A stretch of DNA of 64,000 bases from Ramlibacter albus (GCF_014297445.1 NZ_JACORU010000001.1:1302001-1366000); one strand, 5' to 3'; positions 43,765 to 58,000 are shown, counted from the stretch's first letter. Notes: a model not told the origin generated them from the letters alone. Made by a program: numbers and translations.

Positions 43765-44955
43765 ATGGCCATCCATCGCAAGCTGATTTCCGAGGTGATG
43801 AACCGCGACGTGTTCGCGGTCGGCGTGGAAAAGCCCGCCTCCGACGCCCTGCGCATGATGCAGGAGCACCGCGTGAGCTCCATCCTCGTGCTGGACGCCG
43901 GGATGATCCTGGGCATCATCACCGAGCGCGACATCGTGCGCGCGTGGTCGCGCGACCACGAGATCGCGCGCGACAGCTGCGCGGACCTGATGCAGTCGCC
44001 GGTGGTGACCGTCACGGCGAACACGCGCTGCCTCGACGCGTACCACATGATGGCCAGCCGCGGCCTGCGGCATCTCGCCGTCACGGACGACGCGGGGCAG
44101 GTGGTGGGCATGGTGAGCGAAGGCGACGTCATGCGCAACTACGGCCTGGAGTACTACATGAACTTCAAGGACGTGGCGAGCGTGATGAACGCGGAGTTCT
44201 GCAAGCTGCCGCCGTCGGCGCCCGTGTCCGAGGCGTTGAAGCTGATGATCCAGCACCACCAGAGCTGCGTGGTCGCCGTCGACGGCAAGGGCAAGCCGCT
44301 GGGCGTGCTCTCCGAGCGCGATGCCGTGCGGCTGTGCCGCCTCGAAGCGCAGCCGGACCAGATGTCGCTCGGCGCCGCGATGGTCTCGCCCGTCGTCACG
44401 GTGAAGCCGCGCAAGCGCCTGCACGTGGCCGTGAAGTTCATGGAGCAGAACCGCATCCGCCGCCTGGTCGTCGTCGACGAGCAGGGCGTTGCCTGCGGGC
44501 TCCTGACCCACCATGAGGTGGCGCGCGGGCTCGACGGCGACTACGTGCAGTACCTCAAGGACATCATCGAGCTGCAGAAGAACACCAACAGCCTGCTGAT
44601 GCACGAGCGCGGCATCGACGAGCGGCTGGTGCTGGCGAACATCCTTCGCTCCGTGACCGGCACGGCTTTCCTGGCTTCGGACCTCGAGTTCCGCATCTCG
44701 TTTGCGACTCCTCTCGCCGCGGAGATGCTGGGGTTGAGTGCGCGCGACATCGATGGTGCGGACCTGCGTGATGCGTTGAAGCGGGCCGGGTGGAAGGATG
44801 CGCATGAGTCGCTGCCTGTCACGCGGTTGCGCGATGCGGGGGCGCGGCGGTTCATGGTGAATACGGCCGGCGGGCCGACGGCGATCCAGGTGACGGTGAT
44901 GGTGGATGCTAAGAACGATCCGCAGGGGTATCTCGTCTTGGCGCAACGGGGCTAG
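43765..44955 (+). CDS. CBS-domain protein with C-terminal PAS-like domain
   Basis: A 396-residue cytosolic protein with four CBS motifs in two tandem pairs (residues about 5-130 and 138-260; GIITERDIVRAW, GMVSEGDVMRNY, GVLSERDAVRLC, GLLTHHEVARGL) and a PAS-like domain at about 285-395 (FRISFATPLAAEMLGLSARDI). CBS pairs bind adenine nucleotides, so it could report energy state to the cytochrome system. Good ribosome site (AAAGGAGAGAGG) before ATG 43765. Last gene of the 40583 unit. Confidence 0.85.
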   Translation: MAIHRKLISEVMNRDVFAVGVEKPASDALRMMQEHRVSSILVLDAGMILGIITERDIVRAWSRDHEIARDSCADLMQSPVVTVTANTRCLDAYHMMASRGLRHLAVTDDAGQVVGMVSEGDVMRNYGLEYYMNFKDVASVMNAEFCKLPPSAPVSEALKLMIQHHQSCVVAVDGKGKPLGVLSERDAVRLCRLEAQPDQMSLGAAMVSPVVTVKPRKRLHVAVKFMEQNRIRRLVVVDEQGVACGLLTHHEVARGLDGDYVQYLKDIIELQKNTNSLLMHERGIDERLVLANILRSVTGTAFLASDLEFRISFATPLAAEMLGLSARDIDGADLRDALKRAGWKDAHESLPVTRLRDAGARRFMVNTAGGPTAIQVTVMVDAKNDPQGYLVLAQRG

Positions 44956-44965
44956 ACGCGTTGCC

Positions 44966-44986
44966 ATGCCGGGTTTGACCCGGCAT
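44966..44986. repeat. REP-like palindrome between convergent genes
   Basis: ATGCCGGG-tttga-CCCGGCAT, same family as the pair at 37-100. It fills the gap between two convergent genes and may act as a two-way terminator. Confidence 0.65.
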
Positions 44987-44993
44987 GACGCAT

Positions 44994-48503
<3,510 letters not shown>

Positions 48504-48552
48504 CGCGGCAGGCTAGCAATGCACCCCGCTGTCGCAGTTGCGATAGGTCAAA

Positions 48553-48606
48553 CGCGGGTTTTGCCCGCGTCCCACGGGTTTTCCCGCAGCGGCGGATGCC
48601 GATAAT
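48553..48606 (+). promoter_or_regulatory. Hairpins and candidate promoter before peptide-binding protein gene
   Basis: CGCGGG-ttttg-CCCGCG at 48553-48569 is followed by a second short hairpin (CGGG-TTTT-CCCG, near 48575-48586). GATAAT at 48601-48606 is a good -10 box, 50 bases before ATG 48657; no good -35 box is seen. AGGAG precedes the ATG. Confidence 0.4.
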
Positions 48607-48656
48607 GCGCGTTCTCACCGGCACAGACCGGGACCCTCATTCATCCAGGAGTACGC

Positions 48657-50249
48657 ATGATTCGATTCCGCAAGCACTTCGCGATCGCCGCGCTGGCGCT
48701 CGCCGCCGCCGCCGGCGCCGGCGCCAAGACGCTGGTGTTCTGCTCCGAAGGCAGCCCCGAGAACTTCTACCCGGGCGTCAACACCACCGGCACCTCGTTC
48801 GACGGCAACGAGCCCATCTACAACCGCATCGTCGAGTTCGAGCGCGGCGGCACGAAGGTCGTGCCGGGCCTGGCCGAGAAGTGGGACATCTCCGCCGACG
48901 GCCTGACCTACACCTTCCACCTGCGCAAGGGCGTGAAGTGGCACAACCACCGCGCGTTCAAGCCCACGCGCGACTTCAACGCCGACGACGTGATCTTCGC
49001 GTTCGAGCGCCAGTGGAAGGAGAGCGACCCGTACTTCAAGGTGACGAGCTCCAACCACTCGTACTTCAACGACATGGGCCTGCCCAAGCTGCTGAAGTCG
49101 GTGGAGAAGGTCGACGCCTACACGGTGAAGATCACGCTGAACAAGCCCGAGGCGCCTTTCCTCGCCAACCTGGCGATGCCCTACGCCGCGATCCAGTCCA
49201 AGGAATACGCGGACGCGATGCTCAAGGCCGGCACCCCCGACAAGGTGGACCAGGAGCCGATCGGCACGGGCCCGTTCTACCTGGTGCAGTACCAGAAGGA
49301 CGCCGTCATCCGCTACAAGGCCTTCCCGCAGTACTGGGCCGGCAAGGCGAAGATCGACGACCTCGTGTACTCGATCACGCCGGACGCGTCCGTGCGCTGG
49401 GCCAAGCTGCAGAAGGGCGAGTGCCACGTGATGCCGTACCCGAACCCGGCCGACCTGGAGGCGATGAAGAAGGACGCCAACGTCACCATCCTCGAGCAAC
49501 CGGGCCTGAACGTCGGCTACCTCGCGTACAACGTGACGAAGAAGCCCTTCGACGACGTGCGCGTGCGCAAGGCCGTGAGCATGGCGATCAACCGCAAGGC
49601 CATCATCGACGGCGTGTACCTCGGCACCGGCGTGATCGCGAAGAACCCGATCCCGCCGACGATGGCCGCGTACAACAACGACATCAAGGACACGCCGTAC
49701 GACCCCGAGGGCGCGAAGAAGCTGCTGGCCGAAGCGGGCCACAAGGACGGCTTCACCACCGACCTGTGGGCCATGCCGGTGCAGCGCCCCTACAACCCGA
49801 ACGCCAAGCGCATCGCCGAGCTGATGCAGGCGGACCTGGCCAAGGTGGGCATCAAGGCCGAGATCAAGACCTTCGAGTGGGGCGAGTACCGCAAGCGCAT
49901 GCAGGCCGGCGAGCACCAGATGGGCATGCTGGGCTGGACGGGCGACAACGGCGACCCGGACAACTTCCTGCACACGCTGCTGGGCTGCGACTCCGCGAAG
50001 ACCAACGGCTCCAACGTGGCCAAGTTCTGCCACCAGCCCTTCGAGGACCTGGTGCTCAAGGCCAAGACGGTGACCAAGCCCGCCGAGCGCGACGCGCTGT
50101 ACAAGCAGGCGCAGGTGATCTTCAAGCAGCAGGAGCCGTGGCTCACGCTCGCGCACGCCGTGCAGCTCAAGCCGGTGCGCAAGGAAGTGATCGACTTCAA
50201 GCTGTCGCCCTTCGGGCGCCACAACTTCTACGGCGTGGACATCAAGTAA
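48657..50249 (+). CDS. Peptide ABC transporter substrate-binding protein (family 5)
   Basis: A 530-residue periplasmic binding protein of the DppA/OppA family. Signal peptide in residues 1-22; family hallmarks include [20 protein letters not shown] and the C-terminal [19 protein letters not shown] region. The sequence is closest in style to dipeptide/haem-binding DppA. No permease or ATPase genes follow, so it must use a transporter coded elsewhere. The next gene begins 7 bp downstream. Confidence 0.9.
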   Translation: MIRFRKHFAIAALALAAAAGAGAKTLVFCSEGSPENFYPGVNTTGTSFDGNEPIYNRIVEFERGGTKVVPGLAEKWDISADGLTYTFHLRKGVKWHNHRAFKPTRDFNADDVIFAFERQWKESDPYFKVTSSNHSYFNDMGLPKLLKSVEKVDAYTVKITLNKPEAPFLANLAMPYAAIQSKEYADAMLKAGTPDKVDQEPIGTGPFYLVQYQKDAVIRYKAFPQYWAGKAKIDDLVYSITPDASVRWAKLQKGECHVMPYPNPADLEAMKKDANVTILEQPGLNVGYLAYNVTKKPFDDVRVRKAVSMAINRKAIIDGVYLGTGVIAKNPIPPTMAAYNNDIKDTPYDPEGAKKLLAEAGHKDGFTTDLWAMPVQRPYNPNAKRIAELMQADLAKVGIKAEIKTFEWGEYRKRMQAGEHQMGMLGWTGDNGDPDNFLHTLLGCDSAKTNGSNVAKFCHQPFEDLVLKAKTVTKPAERDALYKQAQVIFKQQEPWLTLAHAVQLKPVRKEVIDFKLSPFGRHNFYGVDIK

Positions 50250-50256
50250 GCGCAAC

Positions 50257-50949
50257 TTGAAGACCGCCATCGTCAGCGCGATGCAGGAGGAGCTTTCCTC
50301 CGTGCTCGCGCTGATGCCGGACGAGCACAAGGTGGCCGTCGGGGGACGCGAGTTCTTCGACGGCCATTTGCATGGGCGCGAGGTGGTGGCCGTATTGGCG
50401 CGCATCGGCAAGGTGGCCGCGGCGACCACCGCTGCGGTGCTGATCGAGCGGTTCAAGGTGGACCGCATCGTGTTCACGGGCGTGGCGGGCGGCATCGCGC
50501 CGGGCGTCAACGTGGGCGACGTGGTGGTGGCGGAAAGCTTCCTGCAGCACGATCTGGATGCGTCGCCGATTTTCCCGAAGTACGAAGTGCCGCTGTACGG
50601 CATGAGCCGGTTTGCGACGGATGCTTCGCTCACGCAGCAGCTGGCCGACGCGGCGCGCAGGGCGCTGCCGGATGCGAAGCTGCATCGCGGGCTCGTCATC
50701 AGTGGTGACCGGTTCGTCGCGACCAGCGCAGAGAGCCGCGCCTTGCAATCCGCATTGCCCGATGCGCTGGCCGTCGAAATGGAAGGCGCCGCGATCGCGC
50801 AGGTGTGCCACGACTACGGCGTGCCGTTCGCGGCCGTGCGCACGATCTCCGACCGCGCCGACGACGCCGCGCACGTGGACTTCCTGTTGTTCGTTCGCGA
50901 TGTCGCGAGCGGGCACTCGGCGGCGATCGTCGAGGCCTTTCTCGGCTAG
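50257..50949 (+). CDS. mtnN: 5'-methylthioadenosine/S-adenosylhomocysteine nucleosidase
   Basis: A 230-residue PNP-fold enzyme that splits MTA and SAH to adenine and the thiosugar. Motifs: AMQEELSSVL at the start, VFTGVAGGIAPGVNVGDVVV, ISGDRFV, and VEMEGAAIAQVC with the substrate-ribose Glu, followed by RTISDRADDAA with the catalytic Asp. The start is TTG at 50257, seven bases after the previous stop; no closer ATG fits the family N terminus. Confidence 0.9.
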   Translation: MKTAIVSAMQEELSSVLALMPDEHKVAVGGREFFDGHLHGREVVAVLARIGKVAAATTAAVLIERFKVDRIVFTGVAGGIAPGVNVGDVVVAESFLQHDLDASPIFPKYEVPLYGMSRFATDASLTQQLADAARRALPDAKLHRGLVISGDRFVATSAESRALQSALPDALAVEMEGAAIAQVCHDYGVPFAAVRTISDRADDAAHVDFLLFVRDVASGHSAAIVEAFLG

Positions 50950-52463
50950 CCCTTGCGGGAGCGCGCGACGACGTCGCGCACCCGGATGTCGGGCGCCCCG
51001 GTGCCGCGCTGGCGCACTTCGGTTCGCGTGCGCACCGCCTGCCCCCATGCGGGGTCGTACCAGGAGGTCGAATTGACGCGTACGCCCGTCTCGCTGAGCG
51101 CCGCGCTTTCGACGCGATAGGTCTGCAGCGGCCCGAAGGCGGTGTCGATCGTTTCCCGGCCCACGATGCGCGCAGTGAAATCGATGGGGATCCTGCTGCC
51201 AGGTTCGCTGACGACGGAGCGCCCCGCAGCGCGGTTGCCGACGATGAATGCGGAGCCGGGAATGGCGGGGATGGGCGGGTCGTAGGTGCCCAGCCGGTCC
51301 TGGATGATGTGGCCGGAGCGCAGCAGCCGCACGTCGTACGCGGCGCCGGCAAGCGTCACCGTGCGGAACTCGCCGCCGGGCAGCTCGCGGATTTCGTAGG
51401 TGCTGCGCGACATCTCGGCGCCGTTCAGGCCGTCGCGCGTGACGACTTCGTAGCGGTCGCCGTCGCGCCACCGGGTCATGAACTCGGACTCGCGTGTGCC
51501 GTCCGCCGCCGCCTGGGCCTGCACCTTCGGCGCCTGCAATTCGTCCAGCTTCAGCCGCGCGATTTCGTTGAAGCTGCCGGTGGGGAACATCGAGAGGAAG
51601 TTGTAGAGCGTCTCGATGGTCGGCTGCGACTTGACGCGCGCCCATTCGGCCGCCTCCCGCGCGTAGGCCTGCTCGCGCGCCCGCGCATCCGGCTGCGGCA
51701 CCGCGGCGATGGTGCCGGCATTGAACATGAAGTCCTCTTCCAGGCTGGTCACTTCCCACGGCACCTGGCTGCCGCCCGAGGCGCGCCGCACCGCATACCG
51801 CGTGCGCTTGAAGACGTCCTCGATGCGCGACTGCGGCTTCACGAGCTCCTGCAGCAGGTGCTGCGTGTACAGGCCGTGCCGGCCGTCGCCGTCGGATGCG
51901 ACATTGCCTGGCGCCGTCGCATACGCCAGCAACGTACCGGGGGGCGCGTCGAGCTGGGCGAGGCCTTTGCCGGAGGCCGCCTGCGCGAATGGGTTGTCGC
52001 GGCAGGCGTCGAGAACGACGATGTTCATCCGGTTGCTGGCGCGGCGGAAGGCATCGAGAACGGTCGCGACGTCGACAGCGCGCGCCGGCACGTCGGCGGC
52101 CGTGGCCAGCCGTGCGTCCGTGGGCACCATGTAGTTGCGCCAGTCGAGTTGCAACCCATGGCCGGCGTAATAAAGCATCCCGACGCCACGCTTGCCCTGC
52201 AGCCGCTGCGCGGTGCGACCGATCGCAGCCGTCATCTGGTCGCGGTCCGCATCCTGCAGCAGTTCCACGTCGAAGCCCAGGCCGCGCAATGTGTCGGCCA
52301 TGGCACCCGCATCGTTCCGCGGGTTGGCCAGGGGTGGCGCATCGGTGTACGCGGCGTTGCCGATCACGAGCGCGAGCCGCAGGTCTTCCGGAGCCTGCGC
52401 GCGTGCGCAGCAGACGCAGAGGACGCCGGCCACGAGCAGCCGCGGGAGCGGTGGGATGTGCAT
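50946..52463 (-). CDS. Caspase-fold (peptidase C14) exported protein
   Basis: A 505-residue protein with a signal peptide (MHIPPLPRLLVAGVLCVCC) and an N-terminal caspase-like domain. The catalytic pair is intact: His102 (LYYAGHGLQLD) and Cys154 (VVLDACRDNPF). A helical segment follows (about 260-330), then a C-terminal beta-rich domain without a named family. ATG 52463 is chosen as it starts the signal peptide. Prokaryotic caspase-like proteins of this layout are common in Burkholderiales; the substrate is unknown. It overlaps mtnN by 4 bp at the 3' end. Confidence 0.82.
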   Translation of the reverse strand: MHIPPLPRLLVAGVLCVCCARAQAPEDLRLALVIGNAAYTDAPPLANPRNDAGAMADTLRGLGFDVELLQDADRDQMTAAIGRTAQRLQGKRGVGMLYYAGHGLQLDWRNYMVPTDARLATAADVPARAVDVATVLDAFRRASNRMNIVVLDACRDNPFAQAASGKGLAQLDAPPGTLLAYATAPGNVASDGDGRHGLYTQHLLQELVKPQSRIEDVFKRTRYAVRRASGGSQVPWEVTSLEEDFMFNAGTIAAVPQPDARAREQAYAREAAEWARVKSQPTIETLYNFLSMFPTGSFNEIARLKLDELQAPKVQAQAAADGTRESEFMTRWRDGDRYEVVTRDGLNGAEMSRSTYEIRELPGGEFRTVTLAGAAYDVRLLRSGHIIQDRLGTYDPPIPAIPGSAFIVGNRAAGRSVVSEPGSRIPIDFTARIVGRETIDTAFGPLQTYRVESAALSETGVRVNSTSWYDPAWGQAVRTRTEVRQRGTGAPDIRVRDVVARSRKG

Positions 52464-52509
52464 GGCGCAAGCATAGGGCGCGCGTTCCCGTGCGTCCATG
52501 GAGGCCGTC

Positions 52510-52561
52510 CTGACCCGGACCTGACCCGCCGCGTAGCGGAATCACTTAGCGCGCGGGTCAG
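52510..52561. promoter_or_regulatory. Candidate operator of the metal efflux operon
   Basis: CTGACCCG occurs at 52510-52517 and 52521-52528 (11 bp period), and its inverted form CGGGTCAG at 52554-52561. The three half-sites lie 35-85 bp before the ATG at 52596, a likely binding site for a repressor or activator of the operon. No metal regulator gene is adjacent. Confidence 0.45.
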
Positions 52562-52595
52562 TGGCGCGTCAGTGCCCGCACGCGATAAACGCGGC

Positions 52596-53852
52596 ATGCC
52601 GATCCGTGCCGCCGCACGCGCAGCCGCGTGTGCCCTTCTTCTCTTCGTGCCTCTCGCCTGGGCCCAGCCCCAGGTGCAGGGACTCACGCTCGCGCAGGTG
52701 CTGGCCGCCGCGCGCGGGAATGCTGACGTCTTGCTGGCGACCCGCGCGGCAGCCGCTGCGCAGGCCGACATCGCGGCCGCGAACCACGCACCCGCGCCCG
52801 TGCTGTCCGCCAAGGCCGCGTCCATCGACCTGCAAAACGGGATCGGCCCCGGCAACGTGCTGCGGGACAAGCGCATCGACAAGTCGATCGGCGCCGACTG
52901 GACCTGGGAGCGCGGCAACAAGCGCGAGCTGCGCACGCAGGCCGCGCAATGGGCGGCGCAGGCGGCGCAGGCGGACCTGCGCGAAGCGCGCACGCAGCAG
53001 CAACTGGCCGCTGCCAATGCGTTCTACGACCTGCTGGCCGCGCAGGAGCGGGCCCGGCAGATGGATGCGCTCGCGGCCGGCGCCGCGCAGCTGGCCGACA
53101 CTTCCACGCGGCGCCAGCGCGCGGGCGACACGTCGCAGCAGGAAGTGGCGCGTACCGAGATCGAGGCCCGGCGAGCCGCGGCGGACCATCGCTCGGCGCA
53201 AGCCGACGCAGCGCGTGCCGCGCTCGCACTGGCGCAGCTCACGCGCCTGCCCATGCCCGTGGCGGCGCAGGAGGCGTGGCCCACGCTGGAAGCTGCCCCG
53301 GCGCAAGGCAGCGCCACGGCAACGCGCGCGGACGTGCAGGCAGCGCAGCACCGCGTCGAAGCCGCGCGTGCCGCACTCGCCCTCGCGCAGGCACTGCGCC
53401 GCAACGACGTGACGGTCGGCGGCTCGGTGGACCACTTCCCCGGCACCTCGAACCGCCAGCTGGAGCTGCGCGTGTCCCTGCCGCTCGCGGGCGTGCTGGG
53501 CGGCTACGACTACCAGGGCGAGATCGGCCGCGCGCAGGCCCAGCTCGCCGCAGCGCAGGACCAGCTGGACAAGGTGTCGGCCGCGGCGGCTGCGGACAGC
53601 CAGCGCCTGCTGGCCGACCTCGATGCGAGCGCGCAGCGCGCGGGCACGTACCACGAGGCCATCGTGCCGCGCGCACGGCAGGTGGCGCAGATGGCCGAAC
53701 TCGCCCACGCACGCGGCGCGATGCCGCTGGCCGAACTGATCGATGCGCGCCGCACCTTGCGCGGCGTGCTGCTGGAAGAGATCGCCGCGCGCGCGGACCA
53801 CGCGAAGGCGCTGGCCGCCTGGCGGCTGCGCAGCACGCGCGACGAAGACTGA
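52596..53852 (+). CDS. TolC-family outer-membrane efflux protein
   Basis: A 418-residue outer-membrane factor, with signal peptide (residues 1-24, ending AWAQ) and two long helical coiled-coil halves rich in Ala, Gln and Arg (ARTQQQLAAANAFYDLLAAQ; RRTLRGVLLEEIAARADHAK), the CzcC/CusC design. It is the exit duct of the RND system encoded by the next two genes, 10 bp downstream. Confidence 0.87.
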   Translation: MPIRAAARAAACALLLFVPLAWAQPQVQGLTLAQVLAAARGNADVLLATRAAAAAQADIAAANHAPAPVLSAKAASIDLQNGIGPGNVLRDKRIDKSIGADWTWERGNKRELRTQAAQWAAQAAQADLREARTQQQLAAANAFYDLLAAQERARQMDALAAGAAQLADTSTRRQRAGDTSQQEVARTEIEARRAAADHRSAQADAARAALALAQLTRLPMPVAAQEAWPTLEAAPAQGSATATRADVQAAQHRVEAARAALALAQALRRNDVTVGGSVDHFPGTSNRQLELRVSLPLAGVLGGYDYQGEIGRAQAQLAAAQDQLDKVSAAAAADSQRLLADLDASAQRAGTYHEAIVPRARQVAQMAELAHARGAMPLAELIDARRTLRGVLLEEIAARADHAKALAAWRLRSTRDED

Positions 53853-53862
53853 ACCGACCGAG

Positions 53863-55023
53863 ATGAAGATCCTGACCTCCCTCACTTGCGCCGCCCTTGT
53901 CGGCGCGATGCTGCTTGCGGGTTGCCGCGAAGCCGAAGTGCCCGCGGAAGCGGCCCAGCCGAAGCTGGTGGGCAACCAGTTCCAGTTCCCGACGAAGCAC
54001 CCGCACCTCGCGCAGTTCGGCCTCGTCGCGGCGGCGCCCGCACGCGCGATCAGCGTGGACCTGCCGGCGCGCATCGTGTGGAACGAAGACCGCACCCAGC
54101 GCATCTATCCCGCGTTCGCAGGCCGCGTGAGCCGCATCGCGGTGGACCTCGGCCAGCCCGTCAAGCCCGGCGCGGTGCTCGCGCAGCTCGCATCGCCCGA
54201 CTTCGGCGCGGCGCAGGCCGACGCCGCCAAGGCGCACGCCGACGCATCGCTCTCGCAGAAGGCGCTGGCGCGCCAGCGCGAGCTGTTCGATGCCGGCATC
54301 ATCGCGCGCAAGGACCTCGACCAGGCCGAAGCCGACGCGGCGCGCTCGCAGGCGGAGGTGCAGCGTGCCGCGGCGCGCACGCGGCTCTACGGCGGTGGCG
54401 TGTCCGTCAACCAGGCCCTAGCCCTCACCGCGGGCATCGCGGGCACGGTGGTCGAGCGCAACCTCACGCCGGGGCAGGAGCTGCGGCCGGAGCAGATGGG
54501 GCCCGGCGTGCCGCCCCTGTTCGTGATCAGCGACCCGACGACGCTGTGGGTGATGATCGACGCCCGCGAATCCGAGGCCGATACGCTGCGCCCCGGCGCG
54601 ACCTTCGAGCTCTCCGTGCCGGCGCTGCCCAACCAGAAGTTCGAAGGCAAGGTCACCGCCGCGGCCGACTACATCGACCCCGCCACGCGCACGATCAAGG
54701 TCCGCGGCGTCATCGCCAACCCGGACCGCAAGCTGAAGGCCGAGATGCTGGCCACGGCGCGCGTGGAGCGCTCCGTCGGCTCGGGCGTGCTCGTGCCGGC
54801 GCAGGCCGTGTCGCTGCGCGGCGCGAAGCACTTCGTGATGGTGCAGGTGCAGCCCGGCGCGTTCGAGCCGCGCGAAGTGGTGCTGGGCTGGCAAGGCCCG
54901 AAGGAAGTGCTGGTGAAGCAGGGCCTGGAAGCCGGTGAACTCGTCGTCGGCGAGAACGTACTGCTGCTCGCGCGCCAGTACCGCACCGCGCAGGAAACCG
55001 CGAAACCGGCTTCCGCGCCATGA
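53863..55023 (+). CDS. RND efflux periplasmic adaptor (CzcB/CusB type)
   Basis: A 386-residue membrane fusion protein with lipobox (MLLAGCREA), lipoyl/barrel-sandwich halves (RIAVDLGQPVKPGAVLAQL and GIAGTVVERNLTPGQELR), the helical hairpin between them, and a beta-barrel domain (LWVMIDARESEADTLRPGA). It joins the TolC duct to the pump and may load metal ions. No His-rich N-terminal tail is present. It overlaps the pump gene by 4 bp. Confidence 0.88.
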   Translation: MKILTSLTCAALVGAMLLAGCREAEVPAEAAQPKLVGNQFQFPTKHPHLAQFGLVAAAPARAISVDLPARIVWNEDRTQRIYPAFAGRVSRIAVDLGQPVKPGAVLAQLASPDFGAAQADAAKAHADASLSQKALARQRELFDAGIIARKDLDQAEADAARSQAEVQRAAARTRLYGGGVSVNQALALTAGIAGTVVERNLTPGQELRPEQMGPGVPPLFVISDPTTLWVMIDARESEADTLRPGATFELSVPALPNQKFEGKVTAAADYIDPATRTIKVRGVIANPDRKLKAEMLATARVERSVGSGVLVPAQAVSLRGAKHFVMVQVQPGAFEPREVVLGWQGPKEVLVKQGLEAGELVVGENVLLLARQYRTAQETAKPASAP

Positions 55024-58000
55024 AGCGCATCATCCATTTCGCGGTGCACCAGCCGCTGTTCGTGGTGCTCGGCACTTTGCTGTTCGCGCTGGCGGGCGTG
55101 GTGGCTTTCTCGAACCTCTCGGTCGAGGCCTTTCCCGATGTGACCGACACGCAGGTGACCGTCATTGCGCTCTACCCGGGCCGCGCGGCGGAGGAGGTCG
55201 AGAAACAGGTGACGCTGCCGCTGGAGGTGGCGCTGTCGGGCCTGCCCAATTCCATCCGCGTGTTCTCGCACACGCAGTTCGGCCTGTCGTTCACCGTCGT
55301 CACCTACGACGACAAGGCCGACGTGGCGACGGTGCGCGCGCAGGTCAACGAGCGCCTGCGCGGCGTGGACCTGCCGCCCGGTGTCGAAGCCAACATCGCG
55401 CCCAACGCCACGCCGGTGGGCGAGATCATGCGCTACCGGCTGCGCGGCGACGGCTACACCACCACCGACCTGCGCACGATCGAGGACTGGACCGTCGAGC
55501 GCGCATTGCGGCAGGTGCCCGGCGTCGCGGACGTGGTCGCGATGGGCGGCTTCATCAAGCAGTACGAGGTGCAGCCCGACCTCGACAAGCTGCGCGCGAC
55601 CAAGCTCACTTTCCAGAACCTGCTGGACGCCCTGGGCCGCGGCAACTCCAACGCGGGCGGCAGCTACGTCGCGCAGGGCGCGCAGCAGTACGCCATCCGC
55701 GGCATCGGCCTGCTGCAGTCGGCGGAGGACATCGGCCGCATCGTGGTGGCCGCGCGCAACGGCACGCCCATCCTCGTGCGCGACGTCGCGCAGGTGAAGG
55801 TGGGCGCGGTGCCGCGCCTGGGCACGGTGGGGCAGGACGACGACGACGACGTGGTCACGGGCATCATCGTCATGCGCAAGGGCGAGAACCCGAGCGTGGT
55901 GCTGCAGGGCGTGAAGGCGAAGATCGCGCAGCTCAATGCGCGCGTGCTGCCCAAGGGCGTGCAGGTCGAGCCGTTCTACGACCGCACGTGGCTGATGGGC
56001 AAGACGCTGTCGACCGTGTTCCGCAACCTCGTCGAGGGCGCGCTGCTCGTGTCGCTGGTGCTGTACCTGTTCCTGTCGAATCTGCGGGCAAGCCTCGCGG
56101 TGGTAGTGGTGATCCCTCTCGCGCTGCTGGCCACCTTCCTCGGCCTGAAGATCATGGGCGTGCCCGCCAACCTGCTGTCGCTGGGCGCCATGGACTTCGG
56201 CATCATCGTGGACGGCGCGGTGATCGTCATCGAGAACGTCATGCACCGCCTGGCCGAAAAGCGCGAGGCCATGGACGACGGCGAGCGCAAGGCCGTGATC
56301 GTGAAGGCGGCGAACGAGGTGGGGCGGCCCACGCTGTTCTCGATGCTGATCATCATCGCGGCGCACATCCCCATCTTCGCGCTGCAGCGGCACGAGGGCC
56401 GCATCTTCCAGCCGATGGCGCTGTCGGTGTCGACCGCGCTCGTGGGCTCGCTCGTCTTCTCGCTCACGCTGGTGCCGCTGCTGGCGTACTGGATGCTGCG
56501 CCGCAAGCTGCCGCACCACGACAACCGCGTGGTCGCCACGAGCAAGCGCCTGTACGAACCCGTGCTCGAATGGGCCCTGGAAAAGCGCCGCAAGGTGATG
56601 GCGATCGCGCTTGGCGCGTTCGCGGTCGGCCTGCTCGCGGCTTCGCAGCTCGGCTCCGAGTTCCTGCCGGAACTCAACGAAGGCACGCTGTGGGTGAACG
56701 TGCGCCTGCCCACGAGCGTGTCCAACGACGAAGCCGCACGCATGATGCGCAACGTTCGCAAGGCGCTGCTCACGATCCCCGAAGTCGCCACGGTCGTCTC
56801 CAAGGCAGGCCAGCCCGAGGACGGCACCGACCCCAAGACCATCAGCATGGGCGAGGTGTTCGTCGGCATGAAGCCGGCGGAGCAGTGGCGCAAGGATGTC
56901 ACGCGCGAGCAGCTCGTCGACGAGATGGACCGCGCCGTCTCGGCGATCCCGGGCATGGAGCCGAGCTTCTCCCAGCCGATCCGCGACAACGTGCTGGAAT
57001 CGATCTCGCAGATCGACGGCCAGATCGTCATCAAGCTCGCGGGGGATGACCTCGTAGAACTCAAGCGAACCATGGAGGCCATCGAGCGCTCGATCAAGCA
57101 GGTGCCGGGCGTCTACCGCGCCGAGATCGACCGCCTCGGCGACCTGCCGCAGCTCGTCATCGACATCGACCGCGACCGCGCGGCGCGGCTCGGCCTGAAC
57201 GTGCAGGACGTGCAGGACGTCATCGAGGCGGCGCTCGCCGGCAAGGCGGCGACGAGCCTGTGGGAGGGCGAGCGCAAGTTCGCCGTCACCGTGCGGCTGC
57301 CGGAGGCGCGCCGCGCGCTGGTGGCGCTGCCGCAGACGCTGATCCCCACGCCCGACGGCGGCTATGCGCAGCTGGGCAGCGTGGCGACCATCCGCGAGGT
57401 GAGCGGCGCGATGAACATCGCGCGCGAGGCGGGCCGCCGCATGATGGCGATCGGCATCTTCATCAAGGACCGCGACATGGGTTCGGTCGTCAAGGACATG
57501 CAGGCGCGCGTGGCGCAGGAGGTGAAGCTGCCCGAAGGCTACACGCTCACGTGGTCCGGCGAGTTCGAGAACCAGGAGCGCGCGATGAAGCGCCTGTCGG
57601 TGGTGGTGCCGATTTCGCTGCTGCTCATCTTCGTCCTGCTGTTCGACGCCTTCAAGTCGGTGACGCTCGCCGGCCTGATCCTGCTGAACGTGCCGCTTGC
57701 GCTCATCGGCGGCTTCGTCGCGCTGTGGGCCTTCGGCATCCCGCTGTCGGTGTCCGCCGCCATCGGCTTCATCGCGCTGTCGGGGCAGGCCGTGCTCAAC
57801 GGGGTGGTGATGCTCACCGTGTACCAGCAGTTGCAGAACGCGGGGCATGGCGTGCTGGACGCGGTGAAGCTCGGCTCCATGCAGCGGCTGCGCACGGTGC
57901 TGATGACGGCCATGCTTGCGGCGCTGGGCCTGCTGCCCATGGCGCTGTCGCACGACATCGGCTCCGAGACGCAGCGGCCGCTGGCCATCGTCGTGATCGG

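Noticed and set aside
50805..52595. Open frame running from the mtnN 3' end into the TolC gene
   Set aside because: It is antisense to the caspase-fold gene and has no domain; the TolC-type signal peptide begins at 52596.
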